DNA from: Streptomyces leeuwenhoekii
GTDB lineage: Bacteria; Actinomycetota; Actinomycetes; Streptomycetales; Streptomycetaceae
DNA: 64,000 bases
Assembly (NCBI RefSeq): GCF_001013905.1
Contig: NZ_LN831790.1
Span: forward strand, 248,001 to 312,000
Direction of reading: 5' to 3'
The position numbers and the translations under genes were made by a program. The notes beneath the pieces are model-generated. The model was not told the origin of the DNA. It did not search any database and saw only the letters and a program-made list of their open reading frames with translations. This document shows positions 52,910 to 61,614 of the stretch, piece after piece; the stretch's first letter is position 1; every line of letters begins with the position of its first letter.

Positions 52910-53911
52910 ATGCGAAGATCCCGTCCGGTTGTGCGCCATGTGCTCGCCGCCGCTTTCGCGGCCGTCCTGAGCTTCGCGGCGCCGGGCGCCCACGCCGCGC
53001 CGCGTCCCGGCGCGGCGGCGGTCGCCCAGGAGATCAACATCATCTCCACGCACAGCGGCATGTGTCTGGAGATCGGCACGCTGGCGGAGGGCGAGGCCGT
53101 GCGGCAGCACCGCTGCGCGGGCCGGCCGGGGGCGCAGTGGTATCTCCGGCCGTCCGCGGCGGGCAACGGGTCGGTGAACATCGTCAGTGTGTACAGCGGC
53201 AAGTGCCTGCAGGTGGCGGACTCCAGCCCGGCCAGTGGAGCGGCGGTCCGGCAGGGCGCCTGCGGCAGCCAGACGGGCGCGAGCTTCCTCTTCGCGGACC
53301 TGGGTTCCGGCAGTGGCGCCACCATCCAGCCCCTGACCGCCAGTCCTCGCAAGTGCCTGGAGGTCACGGACTCCTCCACCGCGGAGGGAGCGGCGCTGCG
53401 GCAGTGGGAGTGCGAACGGCAGCCTGGCAGCGGCTTCGCCCAGGGCCAGTTCAAGGGGCTCGCGGAGGGCTGGTCGACCATCCGTCCCGTCGGCGCTCCG
53501 GGCCTGTGCCTGACCGAGGGGCGCGCCCGCAACGGTGCCTACGGCAGCGCTGTCGCCGTGCAGAGCCCGTGCGCCACGGCCACTCCCCCGCGCACGTACC
53601 TCCAGTCCGCGGGCAACGGCCTGTACCGCATCCAGTGGCACCATCCCGAGTTCGGCGTCGGCTGCCTCACCGTCATGAACGGCGGCCCCGTGCCCGGCAT
53701 GCTCGAACCCTGGGACGACTGTGCCAGGGCGACGCAGTTTCACGTGGAACCAGTCGATTCGCCCGTCGTCGGTGGTTACCGGTTCCGTGTCTCCGGCAGC
53801 AGCCTGTGCATCGGCATCGTGAACGGGGAGACGGTGGCGGGCGCGGAAGCGGTGCAGACCGCCTGCGCGGGGCGGGTCGACCAGGAATTCTTCGTCGACC
53901 CGGTCGTGTGA
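52910..53911 (+). CDS. Secreted ricin-type beta-trefoil lectin
   Basis: The 333-residue precursor has a signal peptide (about 1-30) and two ricin B-like trefoil domains: a first of about 130 residues with SGMCLEIGTLAEGEAVRQHRC-type and SGKCLQVADSSPASGAAVRQ units, then a second with GLCLTEGRARNGAYGSAVAV and SSLCIGIVNGETVAGAEAVQ (both quoted in part). No enzyme domain is fused. ATG 52910 follows AAGGAG. It probably binds an extracellular polysaccharide. It ends a run of four plus-strand genes for exported proteins. Confidence 0.87.
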   Translation: MRRSRPVVRHVLAAAFAAVLSFAAPGAHAAPRPGAAAVAQEINIISTHSGMCLEIGTLAEGEAVRQHRCAGRPGAQWYLRPSAAGNGSVNIVSVYSGKCLQVADSSPASGAAVRQGACGSQTGASFLFADLGSGSGATIQPLTASPRKCLEVTDSSTAEGAALRQWECERQPGSGFAQGQFKGLAEGWSTIRPVGAPGLCLTEGRARNGAYGSAVAVQSPCATATPPRTYLQSAGNGLYRIQWHHPEFGVGCLTVMNGGPVPGMLEPWDDCARATQFHVEPVDSPVVGGYRFRVSGSSLCIGIVNGETVAGAEAVQTACAGRVDQEFFVDPVV

Positions 53912-54331
53912 ACCGGGCGCCCCGTGACATTGCCCAGCCCGCCGCAGCGGAGCGCGCTGGTCGGTCCGGTCGCCTCCGGCAGGAGCAGCCGGGCTGCCGC
54001 CGTCGGGCCGCCGGCAGCCCGGCGCTGCGGCTGGGCAGTCCCGCGGCGATCGTCCCCGCCTCCATCGCCCGCGGGCTCCTGCCGCCGGGATGCCGGGGCG
54101 TATGACCCGGCCCGCGCCACACGGTCGGGGCGGCGGCACGTCACCGGCACGGGCGGTCACCGGCGCTCCCGCGGGGGCGGGTCGGTGCCGGGGGTCGCGG
54201 CCTGGCGGCCGGCCGCGTGCGCCGGCCGGTGCGCGGACGGCCCGGGGTTCGGCGGGCGTGCCCGCGAGCGCGGCCGGCAGCGCTGCGGGGTCGGGTCGCT
54301 GGAATCCGGAGGTCGGGGAACCCTGGGGTGC
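53912..54331. other. 420-bp gap without a convincing gene
   Basis: Open frames cross the region, but none shows conserved motifs. Composition is very GC-rich throughout. It probably holds only the promoter of the hydrolase gene at 54332. Confidence 0.45.
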
Positions 54332-54868
54332 ATGGACAAGACCGCACTCGTCGTCATCGACATGATCAATACGTACGACCACAAGGACGCCGAGCTGCTG
54401 ATTCCGTCGGCCGCCGAGGTGGTGCCCGTCCTGACCGGCCTGATCCGGCGGGCGCGGGAGCGGGATGCCTCCGTCGTCTACGTCAACGACAACTTCGGCG
54501 AGTGGCGCTCGCACCACGGAGAACTCCTCGACAAGGCCCTCGCCGGGCCGCATGCCGACCTCGTCGAGCCGCTGCGGCCCGACGACGCGTCCCTGTTCGT
54601 GCTCAAGGCCCGTCACTCGATCTTCTTCGACACCCCGCTGGAGTATCTGCTCCGGCAGCAGGGGATCGAGCGGCTCGTCCTGTGCGGCCAGGTGACCGAG
54701 CAGTGCGTGCTGTACTCGTCCCTGGACGCCCACATCCGTCACTTCGAGGTCGTCGTCCCGCGGGACGCCGTGGCCCACATCCATCCCGACCTCGCGGACG
54801 CCGCTCTGCGCATGATGGAGCGCAACATGGGGGCGCGGGTGTGCGACAGCGACGAGCTGTGGGCCTGA
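54332..54868 (+). CDS. Isochorismatase-like cysteine hydrolase
   Basis: The 178-residue enzyme has the isochorismatase/nicotinamidase fold with the expected catalytic triad: Asp in VVIDMINTY (about residue 9), Lys in FVLKARHSIF (about 92) and Cys in GQVTEQCVLYS (about 126). Such enzymes hydrolyse amides or enol ethers; the substrate is not evident. The start at 54332 gives the standard MDKTALVVIDM beginning. It converges on the RiPP-like operon and is probably unrelated. Confidence 0.9.
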   Translation: MDKTALVVIDMINTYDHKDAELLIPSAAEVVPVLTGLIRRARERDASVVYVNDNFGEWRSHHGELLDKALAGPHADLVEPLRPDDASLFVLKARHSIFFDTPLEYLLRQQGIERLVLCGQVTEQCVLYSSLDAHIRHFEVVVPRDAVAHIHPDLADAALRMMERNMGARVCDSDELWA

Positions 54869-54990
54869 TCCGGCGTGGCCCCGCCCGGTGACGTGCCGCA
54901 GGCGCCGCGCGGCTCGCCGCCGTCACGGGACTGTGAACCGCCGCCCCGCCGTGCCGGGCCGTGGACGGTGCGGCGGGGCGGGGCGGCCGG

Positions 54991-56226
54991 TCAGCGGCGT
55001 GCGCCGCGCAGCGCCACCGCCGGGATCACCGCGAGGGCGAGGGCCCCGGCCGCCGCCGCCAGGACCGGGTAGCCGCCGGTGCCCACCACCAGGCCCGACG
55101 CCATGGCGCCTGTCGCGCCCGCCACTGACATCCCCACGTCGGCCAGTCCCTGCACCGCGGCGCGGTTCCCGGCGGGGGCGGCGTCCGTGATCAGGGCCGT
55201 GCCGCTGAGCAGGGCCAGGTTCCAGCCGGCGCCGAGGAGGACCAGCGCGCAGGCCTGCAGGAGGACGGAGGCCGGCGGGGCGAGGCTCGCGAGCAGGCCG
55301 GCGCCCGGCAGGACGGCGCCGGCCGCGACGGCGACCCGCCGCGCGCCGAGGCGGTCGGTGAGCAGGCCGCTCAGCGGTGACGGCAGGAACATGGCGCCCA
55401 CGTGCAGGCCGATGACCAGGCCCACCGCCTGTGTCGTATGGCCGTGCCCGGTCATGTGGACGGGCGTCATGGTCATCACGGCGATCATCACGAGCTGCGC
55501 GGTGATCATCACGGTGGCGCCGGTGACGACGCCGGGGCCCCCGCGCACCGGGCCGGTGCCGGGCGCTGCGGTGGCGTCGTGGGGTTTCCCCGGCTGCGGC
55601 ACGCGCAGCGGGTCCGGGCGCAGCCGGATGAGCAGCACCAGGGCCGCGGCGGTGTAGGCGGCCGCCGCCAGCAGGAAGGGGCCCGCCAGCCGCGGGATGC
55701 CCCAGGTGTGGGCGAGGGCGCCGGTGGGGCCGACGAGGTTCGGGCCCGCGACCGCGCCCAGTGTCATGGCGAACAGCACGGTTCCAGCGGCCCGGCCGCG
55801 CCGCTCGGGAGGGGCGAGTTCGGCGCCCGCGTAGCGCGCGAGCATCCCCGTCGCCGTACCCGCCCCGTAGACGAACAGTGCGGTCAGCAGCAGAGCGGGC
55901 CAGCGCGCGGCGGCTCCCGCGACCACGCCCGCGCTGCCCAGTGCGGCGATGGCGTTGCCGAGCGCCAGGCCCGGGCGGCGTCCGAAGCGCTGGCACAGGC
56001 GTCCGAGGACGGCGGCTCCCAGGGCCGCGCCGATGGTGAACAGCGCGGCCGGCAGACCGGCCAGGCCGGTCGAGCCGAGCAGGTCCTGGGCGAGCAGCGC
56101 GCCGACCGTGATGCCGGCTGCCATCCCGGCGCCGCCGAGTGTCTGGGAGGCGACGAGTACCGTCAGGGCGCGGCGCCGGGCCCGGGGCATGTCCGCCGCC
56201 GTGGCCGGGGTCGTCGTCTGGGTCAT
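54991..56226 (-). CDS. MFS exporter of the RiPP-like operon
   Basis: The 411-residue protein has twelve transmembrane helices and MFS signatures (GRLCQRFGRRPGLALGNAIA between helices 2 and 3; MLARYAGAELAPPERRGRAA in helix 4-5). It resembles drug-efflux proteins. Its ATG overlaps the stop of the gene upstream (ATGA at 56223-56226), so it is translationally coupled to the putative peptide-modifying genes. Export of the mature peptide or self-resistance is the likely job. It is the last gene of the operon. Confidence 0.88.
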   Translation of the reverse strand: MTQTTTPATAADMPRARRRALTVLVASQTLGGAGMAAGITVGALLAQDLLGSTGLAGLPAALFTIGAALGAAVLGRLCQRFGRRPGLALGNAIAALGSAGVVAGAAARWPALLLTALFVYGAGTATGMLARYAGAELAPPERRGRAAGTVLFAMTLGAVAGPNLVGPTGALAHTWGIPRLAGPFLLAAAAYTAAALVLLIRLRPDPLRVPQPGKPHDATAAPGTGPVRGGPGVVTGATVMITAQLVMIAVMTMTPVHMTGHGHTTQAVGLVIGLHVGAMFLPSPLSGLLTDRLGARRVAVAAGAVLPGAGLLASLAPPASVLLQACALVLLGAGWNLALLSGTALITDAAPAGNRAAVQGLADVGMSVAGATGAMASGLVVGTGGYPVLAAAAGALALAVIPAVALRGARR

Positions 56227-56798
56227 GTGTGGTGCGGCGCCGGGGCCGCCGGGCCATCGGGCGTGTGCGCGTCGTCGGCCAGGGCGGCCATCTCTTCCAG
56301 GGACAGGCCGAGTTCGTGGTGCAGGAAGCGCACGATCGTCCAGTGCGGCAGGGCGTCGGCGTCGAACGGCCCGAACGCGGCCGTGTAGAGGGGGATCCAG
56401 CGCAGGGCCTGTTCGGCGGCGGCCTCCCGTCCGGGGGCTTTCTGGTAGGCGTCGTAGGAGATGCTGCGGTGGTGGATGAAGTGGCCGCCGGGCAGGCGCT
56501 GTTCGCACAGTTCGCGGTACTCGCGCGTCTGCAGGATGAGGTAGTGCCATATCTCGTCGATGTCCTGCTCGACGGGGAGGAAGAGGCCGCCGAGCCGGTC
56601 GGGGTGGCGGGAGACGAGGTAGAGGTAGCGCAGGCACTCGCGGACCTGGTGCCGGACGACGGCCTCGGACGGGGCGTGGGGCTTGGCCGTGAAGTGCCGC
56701 ACCACTTCCTCGTGCAGGCCGGGTCCGAGCAACTCCTCGGCGGTGGGCGGAGGTTCGGTGATGGTGGCGGCGGGGGCGTGGGCTGCGGAGGCGGGCAT
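56223..56798 (-). CDS. Glycine-rich-domain (GRDP/DUF1399)-like protein
   Basis: The 191-residue protein has a central region (VEQDIDEIWHYLILQTREYR, then GGHFIHHRSISYDAY) that resembles the GRDP-like family, where a D..WH..IL motif and an FIHH motif bring conserved histidines together, possibly for metal binding. The ends are Pro/Ala-rich. It is encoded between the ligase and the exporter genes (99 bp and a 4-bp overlap). No catalytic function is known for these proteins; a role in peptide maturation is inferred from context only. Confidence 0.7.
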   Translation of the reverse strand: MPASAAHAPAATITEPPPTAEELLGPGLHEEVVRHFTAKPHAPSEAVVRHQVRECLRYLYLVSRHPDRLGGLFLPVEQDIDEIWHYLILQTREYRELCEQRLPGGHFIHHRSISYDAYQKAPGREAAAEQALRWIPLYTAAFGPFDADALPHWTIVRFLHHELGLSLEEMAALADDAHTPDGPAAPAPHHT

Positions 56799-56897
56799 GG
56801 GGCTCCTGTCGGTCAGTGGCGCCGGGCGGGTGTCGCGGCCCGGGGGCGGCACGGGCGGGGCCGGGGCGGGTGGGACGCGCCGGGGCGGCCGGGCGGG

Positions 56898-58127
56898 TCA
56901 GGACGGGCCGGGTGCGGTGGTCAGCCAGGCGTATTTGCCCGAGCGCCCGACGGGGATGCCGGTGCGGTGCTCCACCCGGCAGGCACGTCCGGTCAAGTCG
57001 CTGACGGAGGCGGCCAGTTCGGCCGTTTCCTCGGGGTCCGGCGGCACGTCGTCGAAGGTCGTGTACGCCAGCCGGCCCTCGTCGTCGCCGGTGAGGTGCA
57101 GTTGGTGCAGGAAGACGCGGCCGCAGGCGTCGGCGACGCGGGCGTCGAGGTCGGCCTGGGAGACGGGTCCCCGGGGGGTGGGCAGCAGTTCCTTCTCCCG
57201 TCCGCAGAAGGAGACGATCCGCTCCGGGTCGGCGCTGTTGTCGCGGGTGCGGACGCAGTCGCCGGAGCGGTAGCGGACCAGCGGCATGTACGGGTTGCGG
57301 ACGCTGGTGACGATGAGGCTGTGGATGCCGCTGCCCGGTTCGACCGGGATCAGCTCCAAGCTCATGTCCTCCAGGTGGGGCCGGTAGCGGCCTTCGGCGT
57401 CGCTGTAGAAGAGGTAGCCGAGTTCGGTGCTGCCGAAGAGGTCGATCACGGGGCAGTCGAAGTGGGCGCGCAGGTAGGCGCGGACGTTCAGCGGCGTGTA
57501 CTCGTAGGCGTGGACGATGCCGGCGGGGCGGGGGAAGCCGTCCCACAGGTTCCATGCGGAGACTTTGCGGACCAGGTGCGCCAGGTGGTAGCCGGAGCAG
57601 TCCAGCAGGTAGGCGCCGCCGGGGTGGGCCGCGGCCGCGTCCCGGATCTCGGCGAGCATGCGCTCGACCTCGCCGCGGTCCCAGCCGGCGGGGTCCAGGC
57701 GGCGGTTGAGGTACAGCGTACGGTCGTCCAGCCAGCGTTCACCGGGGGTGGCGCCAGGTTTGCGGGCGTTCACCCGGGCCACGTGCTCGGTGGCGAGGAC
57801 GGTGGTCAGGGAGACCCGCCGGGCGCCTTCGTGCCACAGGGCGCCGAGATCGGGGTGCTCGCTCCACAGGCGGTAGTAGGAGCGGAGCAGGAAGTAGGGC
57901 GGCCGGATGAGTTGCATACGGGCGTGGTTGGTGCCGGTGGACAGCACGAACTCGGCTTCTCCCGCCTCCAGTGCGCGGGCCAGCTCGGGAGTCATCCAGT
58001 TGTCGGGGAAGCCCTGGGCGATCTGGGGCTTCTCCAGGATGGGGAAGTGACCGCGCTCGAGGAAGGGGCGGTAGATCGGAATGTCGCGCACCTTGTCCAG
58101 GACGTCGGCACTCGGCTGGGCGTTCAC
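56898..58127 (-). CDS. Adenylate-forming ligase (LuxE/PaaK-like)
   Basis: The 409-residue protein carries the ordered motifs of acyl-adenylate enzymes: STGTNHA at 63-69 (phosphate loop), FGSTELG at 231-237, YRSGD at 286-290, GREKEL at 309-314 and a C-terminal GKYAW with the catalytic Lys near 398. The overall type is LuxE acyl-protein synthetase / phenylacetate-CoA ligase. It should activate a carboxylate with ATP. Right behind a short peptide gene, it may acylate or activate that peptide. The GTG at 58127 follows GGAGAG. The substrate is unknown. Confidence 0.85.
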   Translation of the reverse strand: MNAQPSADVLDKVRDIPIYRPFLERGHFPILEKPQIAQGFPDNWMTPELARALEAGEAEFVLSTGTNHARMQLIRPPYFLLRSYYRLWSEHPDLGALWHEGARRVSLTTVLATEHVARVNARKPGATPGERWLDDRTLYLNRRLDPAGWDRGEVERMLAEIRDAAAAHPGGAYLLDCSGYHLAHLVRKVSAWNLWDGFPRPAGIVHAYEYTPLNVRAYLRAHFDCPVIDLFGSTELGYLFYSDAEGRYRPHLEDMSLELIPVEPGSGIHSLIVTSVRNPYMPLVRYRSGDCVRTRDNSADPERIVSFCGREKELLPTPRGPVSQADLDARVADACGRVFLHQLHLTGDDEGRLAYTTFDDVPPDPEETAELAASVSDLTGRACRVEHRTGIPVGRSGKYAWLTTAPGPS

Positions 58128-58170
58128 GAGGGCTCTCCGGGCGGGGTCGACGGCGATGGAGTGAGCGGGG

Positions 58171-58204
58171 GCGTGCCGGCGCGGTGTCGGCCACGCCGGC
58201 ACGC
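58171..58204 (-). terminator. Hairpin between peptide gene and ligase gene
   Basis: A perfect 11-bp stem (58171-58181 with 58194-58204) and 12-base loop begin 15 bases after the peptide stop codon. Partial terminators at this place are common in RiPP operons, where they keep precursor transcript in excess over enzyme transcript. Confidence 0.55.
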
Positions 58205-58218
58205 GGGGTGTCAGCGGG

Positions 58219-58371
58219 TCAGGAGATGCAGCCGCTCTTGGGGGCGGTGCTGATACAGCCGCTCTTGGGCGTGGCGCTGATGCACCCGTCCTTGGCGGCC
58301 TGGGCGGAGTTGGCGGCGACCCACCTGCGCCACACGGACTCCTGCGTCATGCGCTTGATGAGCTGCTCCAT
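58219..58371 (-). CDS. Putative RiPP precursor peptide with triple GCIS repeat
   Basis: This 50-residue peptide is too short for usual ORF calls. The leader-like part begins MEQLIKRMTQESVWRRWVAA and is amphipathic and basic; the C-terminal part holds GCISATPKS, GCISTAPKS and GCIS, a near-perfect 9-residue period with Cys at 30, 39 and 48. AGGAGG lies eight bases before the ATG, a promoter is recognisable about 80 bases upstream, and a hairpin follows the stop. The Cys/Ser/Thr-rich repeated end suits post-translational modification. Downstream genes encode an adenylate-forming ligase, a GRDP-like protein and an exporter; no lanthipeptide synthetase or YcaO protein is present in the window. Confidence 0.78.
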   Translation of the reverse strand: MEQLIKRMTQESVWRRWVAANSAQAAKDGCISATPKSGCISTAPKSGCIS

Positions 58372-58451
58372 GGCGAAACCTCCTGAACTGGAAGGGATCG
58401 GGTGTTTGCTCGGAAAAGGACGGGTTTGTGACGGTCACCCATCGCCCTTGA

Positions 58452-58480
58452 AGGTAAAGAGATGGTCAATCAACAGTCAA
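58452..58480 (-). promoter_or_regulatory. Promoter of the peptide operon
   Basis: On the minus strand TTGACT (58475-58480), 17 bases, then TTACCT (58452-58457) form a good vegetative-type promoter. The upstream sequence repeats TTGAC/TTGAT units in an unusually AT-rich patch, a possible regulator site. The leader before the ATG at 58371 is about 75 bases. Confidence 0.6.
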
Positions 58481-58692
58481 GGGGAGGCTGATCGATTGTC
58501 CTGAACCCGCGCCTGCGACGCGTGGATCCGCACCACCGGCGCCCCGGCGACCGAGGGCCCCTCGGGGCCGGTCCGGCGGGCCCGGCGCGGCCGGCCGCAC
58601 CGGCGCGGGGAGCGGGCCCGGAGCGGGGAGCGGGCCCGGCGCGGAGGGCGGGCCCGTGCGGCCGGGGGCCGTTGTCGCTGCCGTTCCGGCCG

Positions 58693-59358
58693 CTACCGGG
58701 GCTCGTCCGCGCCCGCGGTGATGAAGCCCGACTCGTACGCCGTGATCACGGCCTGGACGCGGTCGCGGGCACCGAGTTTGGCCAGCACCGCGCTCACGTG
58801 CGTCTTCACCGTCTCGGTGCCCAGGTGCAGTGCGGCGGCGATCTCCGCGTTCGTCAGGCCCCGGGCGAGGAACCGCAGCACCTGGCCCTCGCGTTCGGTG
58901 AGCGCGGCCCGCTCCAGGGCGTGCCGCGCCGCCTCGTTGCCGTGCGCGGCGGCCAGGGAGCGCAGCGCGGGCGGGAAGAGCAGCGACTCGCCCTCGGCGA
59001 CGATCCGCACCGCGTGCACGATCTCGGCGGGCCGGGCGCGCTTGAGCAGGAATCCGTCGGCACCGGCGCGCAGCGCCCCGTAGACGTACTCGTCTTCCTC
59101 GAAGGTGGTGATGACGAGGATTTTCGGCGGGTCGGGGACCGTCCGCAGCACGGCCCGGGTGGCCTCGATGCCGTCCATCAGCGGCATGCGTACGTCCATG
59201 GCGACGACGTCCGGCCTCGTCCGGGCCACCAGGGGGATGACGGCCGCGCCGTCGGCCGCCTCGCCGACGACCTCGATGTCGGGCTGCGCCTCCAGGATGG
59301 CGCGCAGCCCGGCGCGTACGAGCGCGTCGTCGTCGACGAGCAGGACGGTGACCGGCAT
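58693..59358 (-). CDS. NarL/LuxR-type response regulator
   Basis: The 221-residue regulator has a receiver domain (phosphorylated Asp55 in VVAMDVRMPL, acidic pair at 9-10, Lys near 105 in LLKRA) and a LuxR-type DNA-binding domain at about 155-212 (LTEREGQVLRFLARGLTNAE). It is encoded 5 bp after its sensor kinase gene. It lies just upstream of the RiPP-like operon and beside an ABC exporter operon, which are both candidate targets. Confidence 0.93.
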   Translation of the reverse strand: MPVTVLLVDDDALVRAGLRAILEAQPDIEVVGEAADGAAVIPLVARTRPDVVAMDVRMPLMDGIEATRAVLRTVPDPPKILVITTFEEDEYVYGALRAGADGFLLKRARPAEIVHAVRIVAEGESLLFPPALRSLAAAHGNEAARHALERAALTEREGQVLRFLARGLTNAEIAAALHLGTETVKTHVSAVLAKLGARDRVQAVITAYESGFITAGADEPR

Positions 59359-59363
59359 GCCGG

Positions 59364-60587
59364 TCACTGTAGTGGGAGGGTGACGTGCACCCGCCACATC
59401 CCCTCGCGGGGCCCGTAGGCGGCGGCGCCGCCGAGCAGGACGGCCCGCTCGCGCAGTCCGCGCAGCCCGGAGCCGCCGCGGTGTCCGGCGGGCTGGGCGG
59501 GCTGCTTGTTGCGCACCTCCATCTCCAGCCGGCCGTCGAGGACTTCGATGCGCACGGTGGCCGGGGCCGAGCCGGCGTGCCGCAGCACGTTGGTGAGGCA
59601 CTCCTGCAGCATGCGGTATCCCTCGCGGGAGACCGGTCCGGGCACGGCGCCGAGGTCCCCTTCGATCCGGGTGGTCACCTGGGCCCCGGCCCCGCGCGCC
59701 GACTCCACCAGCCGCTCGGCGTGCGCGAGCGTGGGCCGCTGCGCCGCCGCGCCGGAGTTCTCGCGCAACAGCCTGAGCACCCGGTCCAGTTCGGACAGTG
59801 CCTCGCGCCCGGTGTCCTCGATGGCGGCCAGTGCCCGGTCGGTGAACTCCGGTGTCCCGGCCGCGCGCGCCGCGCCCGCCTGCACCACGGCGAGGGTGAG
59901 CGCGTGTCCGATGGTGTCGTGCAGCTCGCGGGCGAGCCGGGTGCGCTCCAGCAGCCGCTCGGTGCGCTCTTCCAGTTCCGCCAGCCGCTCCGCCGGGGAG
60001 GGGCCGAGCAGCCGGGGTGCCAGGCCCGCCATCAGGGCGCCCGATCCCCGTACGACGGCGGCCAGCGCGGCGGCGGCCGCCGGGGCCAGCAGCGGGTACC
60101 ACCACTGCCATCGCCCGGACAGCGGCATGGGCGCGGGCCCGAACGGCGGCCACAGGGACGGCATCACCAGGCCCAGGGTCAGGACGACACCGTTGAACGT
60201 GACCGCGGTGACCGCGAAACCGAGCCACAGGCGCAGGGTCAGCCAGACGAAGACCCGCCACCGGTCGGCCCACGAGGCCGAGGGCGAACCGGCGATCTCG
60301 GGCGCCGGGTGCTCCTGCGGTGCCCGCGGTCCGGGGTAGAGCAGCAGCCGTGCCTGCATCGTCTCGGCGACCCGGGTGCCGGGGACGAGCGCGGCGAGCG
60401 CCAGCAGCGGGAGCGGCAGGAAGGGCAGCAGCAGCCACCTGCCCGCGCCGGTGCCCTCCAGGCCCGGAAAGACGCCCCCGGTCAGCACGGCGGCCACCGC
60501 GCCCATGAACAGGTGCAGCCACCGGGTGTAGGTGACCGCGCGCGACATGGGCTCCAGCAGCCGGTGGAGACGCTTCATGAGCGCCAT
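59364..60587 (-). CDS. Sensor histidine kinase (HisKA_3)
   Basis: The 407-residue kinase has four to six transmembrane helices in the first 190 residues and no large extracellular domain, so it may sense a membrane-active compound. The phosphorylated His is His223 in LARELHDTIGHAL. The ATPase part has an N-box (QECLTNVLRHAG) and GSGLRGLRERA. The start could be ATG 60587 or 60578. With the response regulator it resembles the DesK/LiaS-like systems that often flank ABC exporters in Streptomyces. Confidence 0.9.
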   Translation of the reverse strand: MALMKRLHRLLEPMSRAVTYTRWLHLFMGAVAAVLTGGVFPGLEGTGAGRWLLLPFLPLPLLALAALVPGTRVAETMQARLLLYPGPRAPQEHPAPEIAGSPSASWADRWRVFVWLTLRLWLGFAVTAVTFNGVVLTLGLVMPSLWPPFGPAPMPLSGRWQWWYPLLAPAAAAALAAVVRGSGALMAGLAPRLLGPSPAERLAELEERTERLLERTRLARELHDTIGHALTLAVVQAGAARAAGTPEFTDRALAAIEDTGREALSELDRVLRLLRENSGAAAQRPTLAHAERLVESARGAGAQVTTRIEGDLGAVPGPVSREGYRMLQECLTNVLRHAGSAPATVRIEVLDGRLEMEVRNKQPAQPAGHRGGSGLRGLRERAVLLGGAAAYGPREGMWRVHVTLPLQ

Positions 60588-60687
60588 GATCCCAGCGGGG
60601 CCAGGCGGTTGCCTCCCCCGCGCGGGGGAGGAGGTTCCCTTCGGCGGGGGAAGCGGAGACCCGGTACGGGACGGCACCGTCGTCACC

Positions 60688-61611
60688 ATGACAGTCATCG
60701 AAGTGAAGGACCTGACCAAGGTCTACGGGCAGGTGCGCGCGGTCGACCGTCTCACCTTCCGCGTCCGGCCCGGCCGGGTGACCGGGTTCCTCGGCCCCAA
60801 CGGGGCGGGCAAGTCCACCACGATGCGCCTCATCCTGGGCCTGGACCGCCCCAGCTCCGGCACGGCGACGATCAAGGGCCGCCCCTTCACGCGGCTCGAC
60901 GAGCCGCTGCGGCATGTGGGCGCCCTGCTCGACGCCCAGGCGCCGCACGGTTCGCGCACCGCCCGCAGTCATCTGCTGGCTCTCGCGGCGAGCAACCGCA
61001 TCCCCGGCCGGCGGGTGGCGGAGGTCCTGGAGCTGACCGGTATCGCGAGTGCGGCGTCCCGCCGGGTGAAGACGTTCTCCCTCGGCATGCGCCAGCGCCT
61101 CGGCATCGCCGCGGCCCTGCTCGGCGATCCCCGGGTGCTGCTGCTCGACGAGCCGTCCAACGGCCTCGACCCCGAGGGCATCATCTGGATCCGCGAGCTG
61201 CTGCGCCGCCTGGCGCGGGAGGGCCGTACCGTGCTGGTCTCCAGCCATCTGATGGGCGAGACGGCGTCCTTCGCCGACCATCTGATCATCCTGGGCAAGG
61301 GCAGGCTGCTGGCGGACACGCCGACGAAGGACTTCATCGCGGCCCGCGTCAAGCCGCGTGTCCGCGTCCGTACGACGGAGCCCGCACGGCTGCGCGAGGT
61401 GCTGGTGCGGCACGGCCACACCCCCGTCGAGTCGGACGACGGGCGCATGCTGATCGACGGCGCCGAGATCGACGCCATCGGCCCGCTGGCCGCCCGGGAG
61501 GGCATCGTCCTTCTCGAACTGGCCGCCGAGGAGGCCACGCTGGAGGAGGCGTACCTCGACCTGACCGCCGCGGCCACGGAATTCGCCGCCCGAGCCCCGC
61601 AGGAGGCCTGA
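60688..61611 (+). CDS. ABC transporter ATP-binding protein
   Basis: The 307-residue ATPase has Walker A GPNGAGKST at 36-44, signature FSLGMRQRLGIAAAL near 131 and Walker B VLLLDEPSNGLDPEG near 151, plus a C-terminal regulatory part. It belongs to the bacitracin/lantibiotic export (BcrA/DrrA-like) type. ATG 60688 is divergent from the kinase gene with 100 bp between them. The next gene encodes its permease. In gram-positive bacteria this kinase-regulator-ABC layout often gives resistance to peptide antibiotics. Confidence 0.92.
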   Translation: MTVIEVKDLTKVYGQVRAVDRLTFRVRPGRVTGFLGPNGAGKSTTMRLILGLDRPSSGTATIKGRPFTRLDEPLRHVGALLDAQAPHGSRTARSHLLALAASNRIPGRRVAEVLELTGIASAASRRVKTFSLGMRQRLGIAAALLGDPRVLLLDEPSNGLDPEGIIWIRELLRRLAREGRTVLVSSHLMGETASFADHLIILGKGRLLADTPTKDFIAARVKPRVRVRTTEPARLREVLVRHGHTPVESDDGRMLIDGAEIDAIGPLAAREGIVLLELAAEEATLEEAYLDLTAAATEFAARAPQEA

Positions 61612-61614
61612 ACC

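Noticed and set aside
58211..58438. 75-codon minus-strand frame overlapping the peptide gene
   Set aside because: No ribosome binding site at its start and low-complexity Arg/Gln content; the 50-codon frame has perfect signals and repeats.
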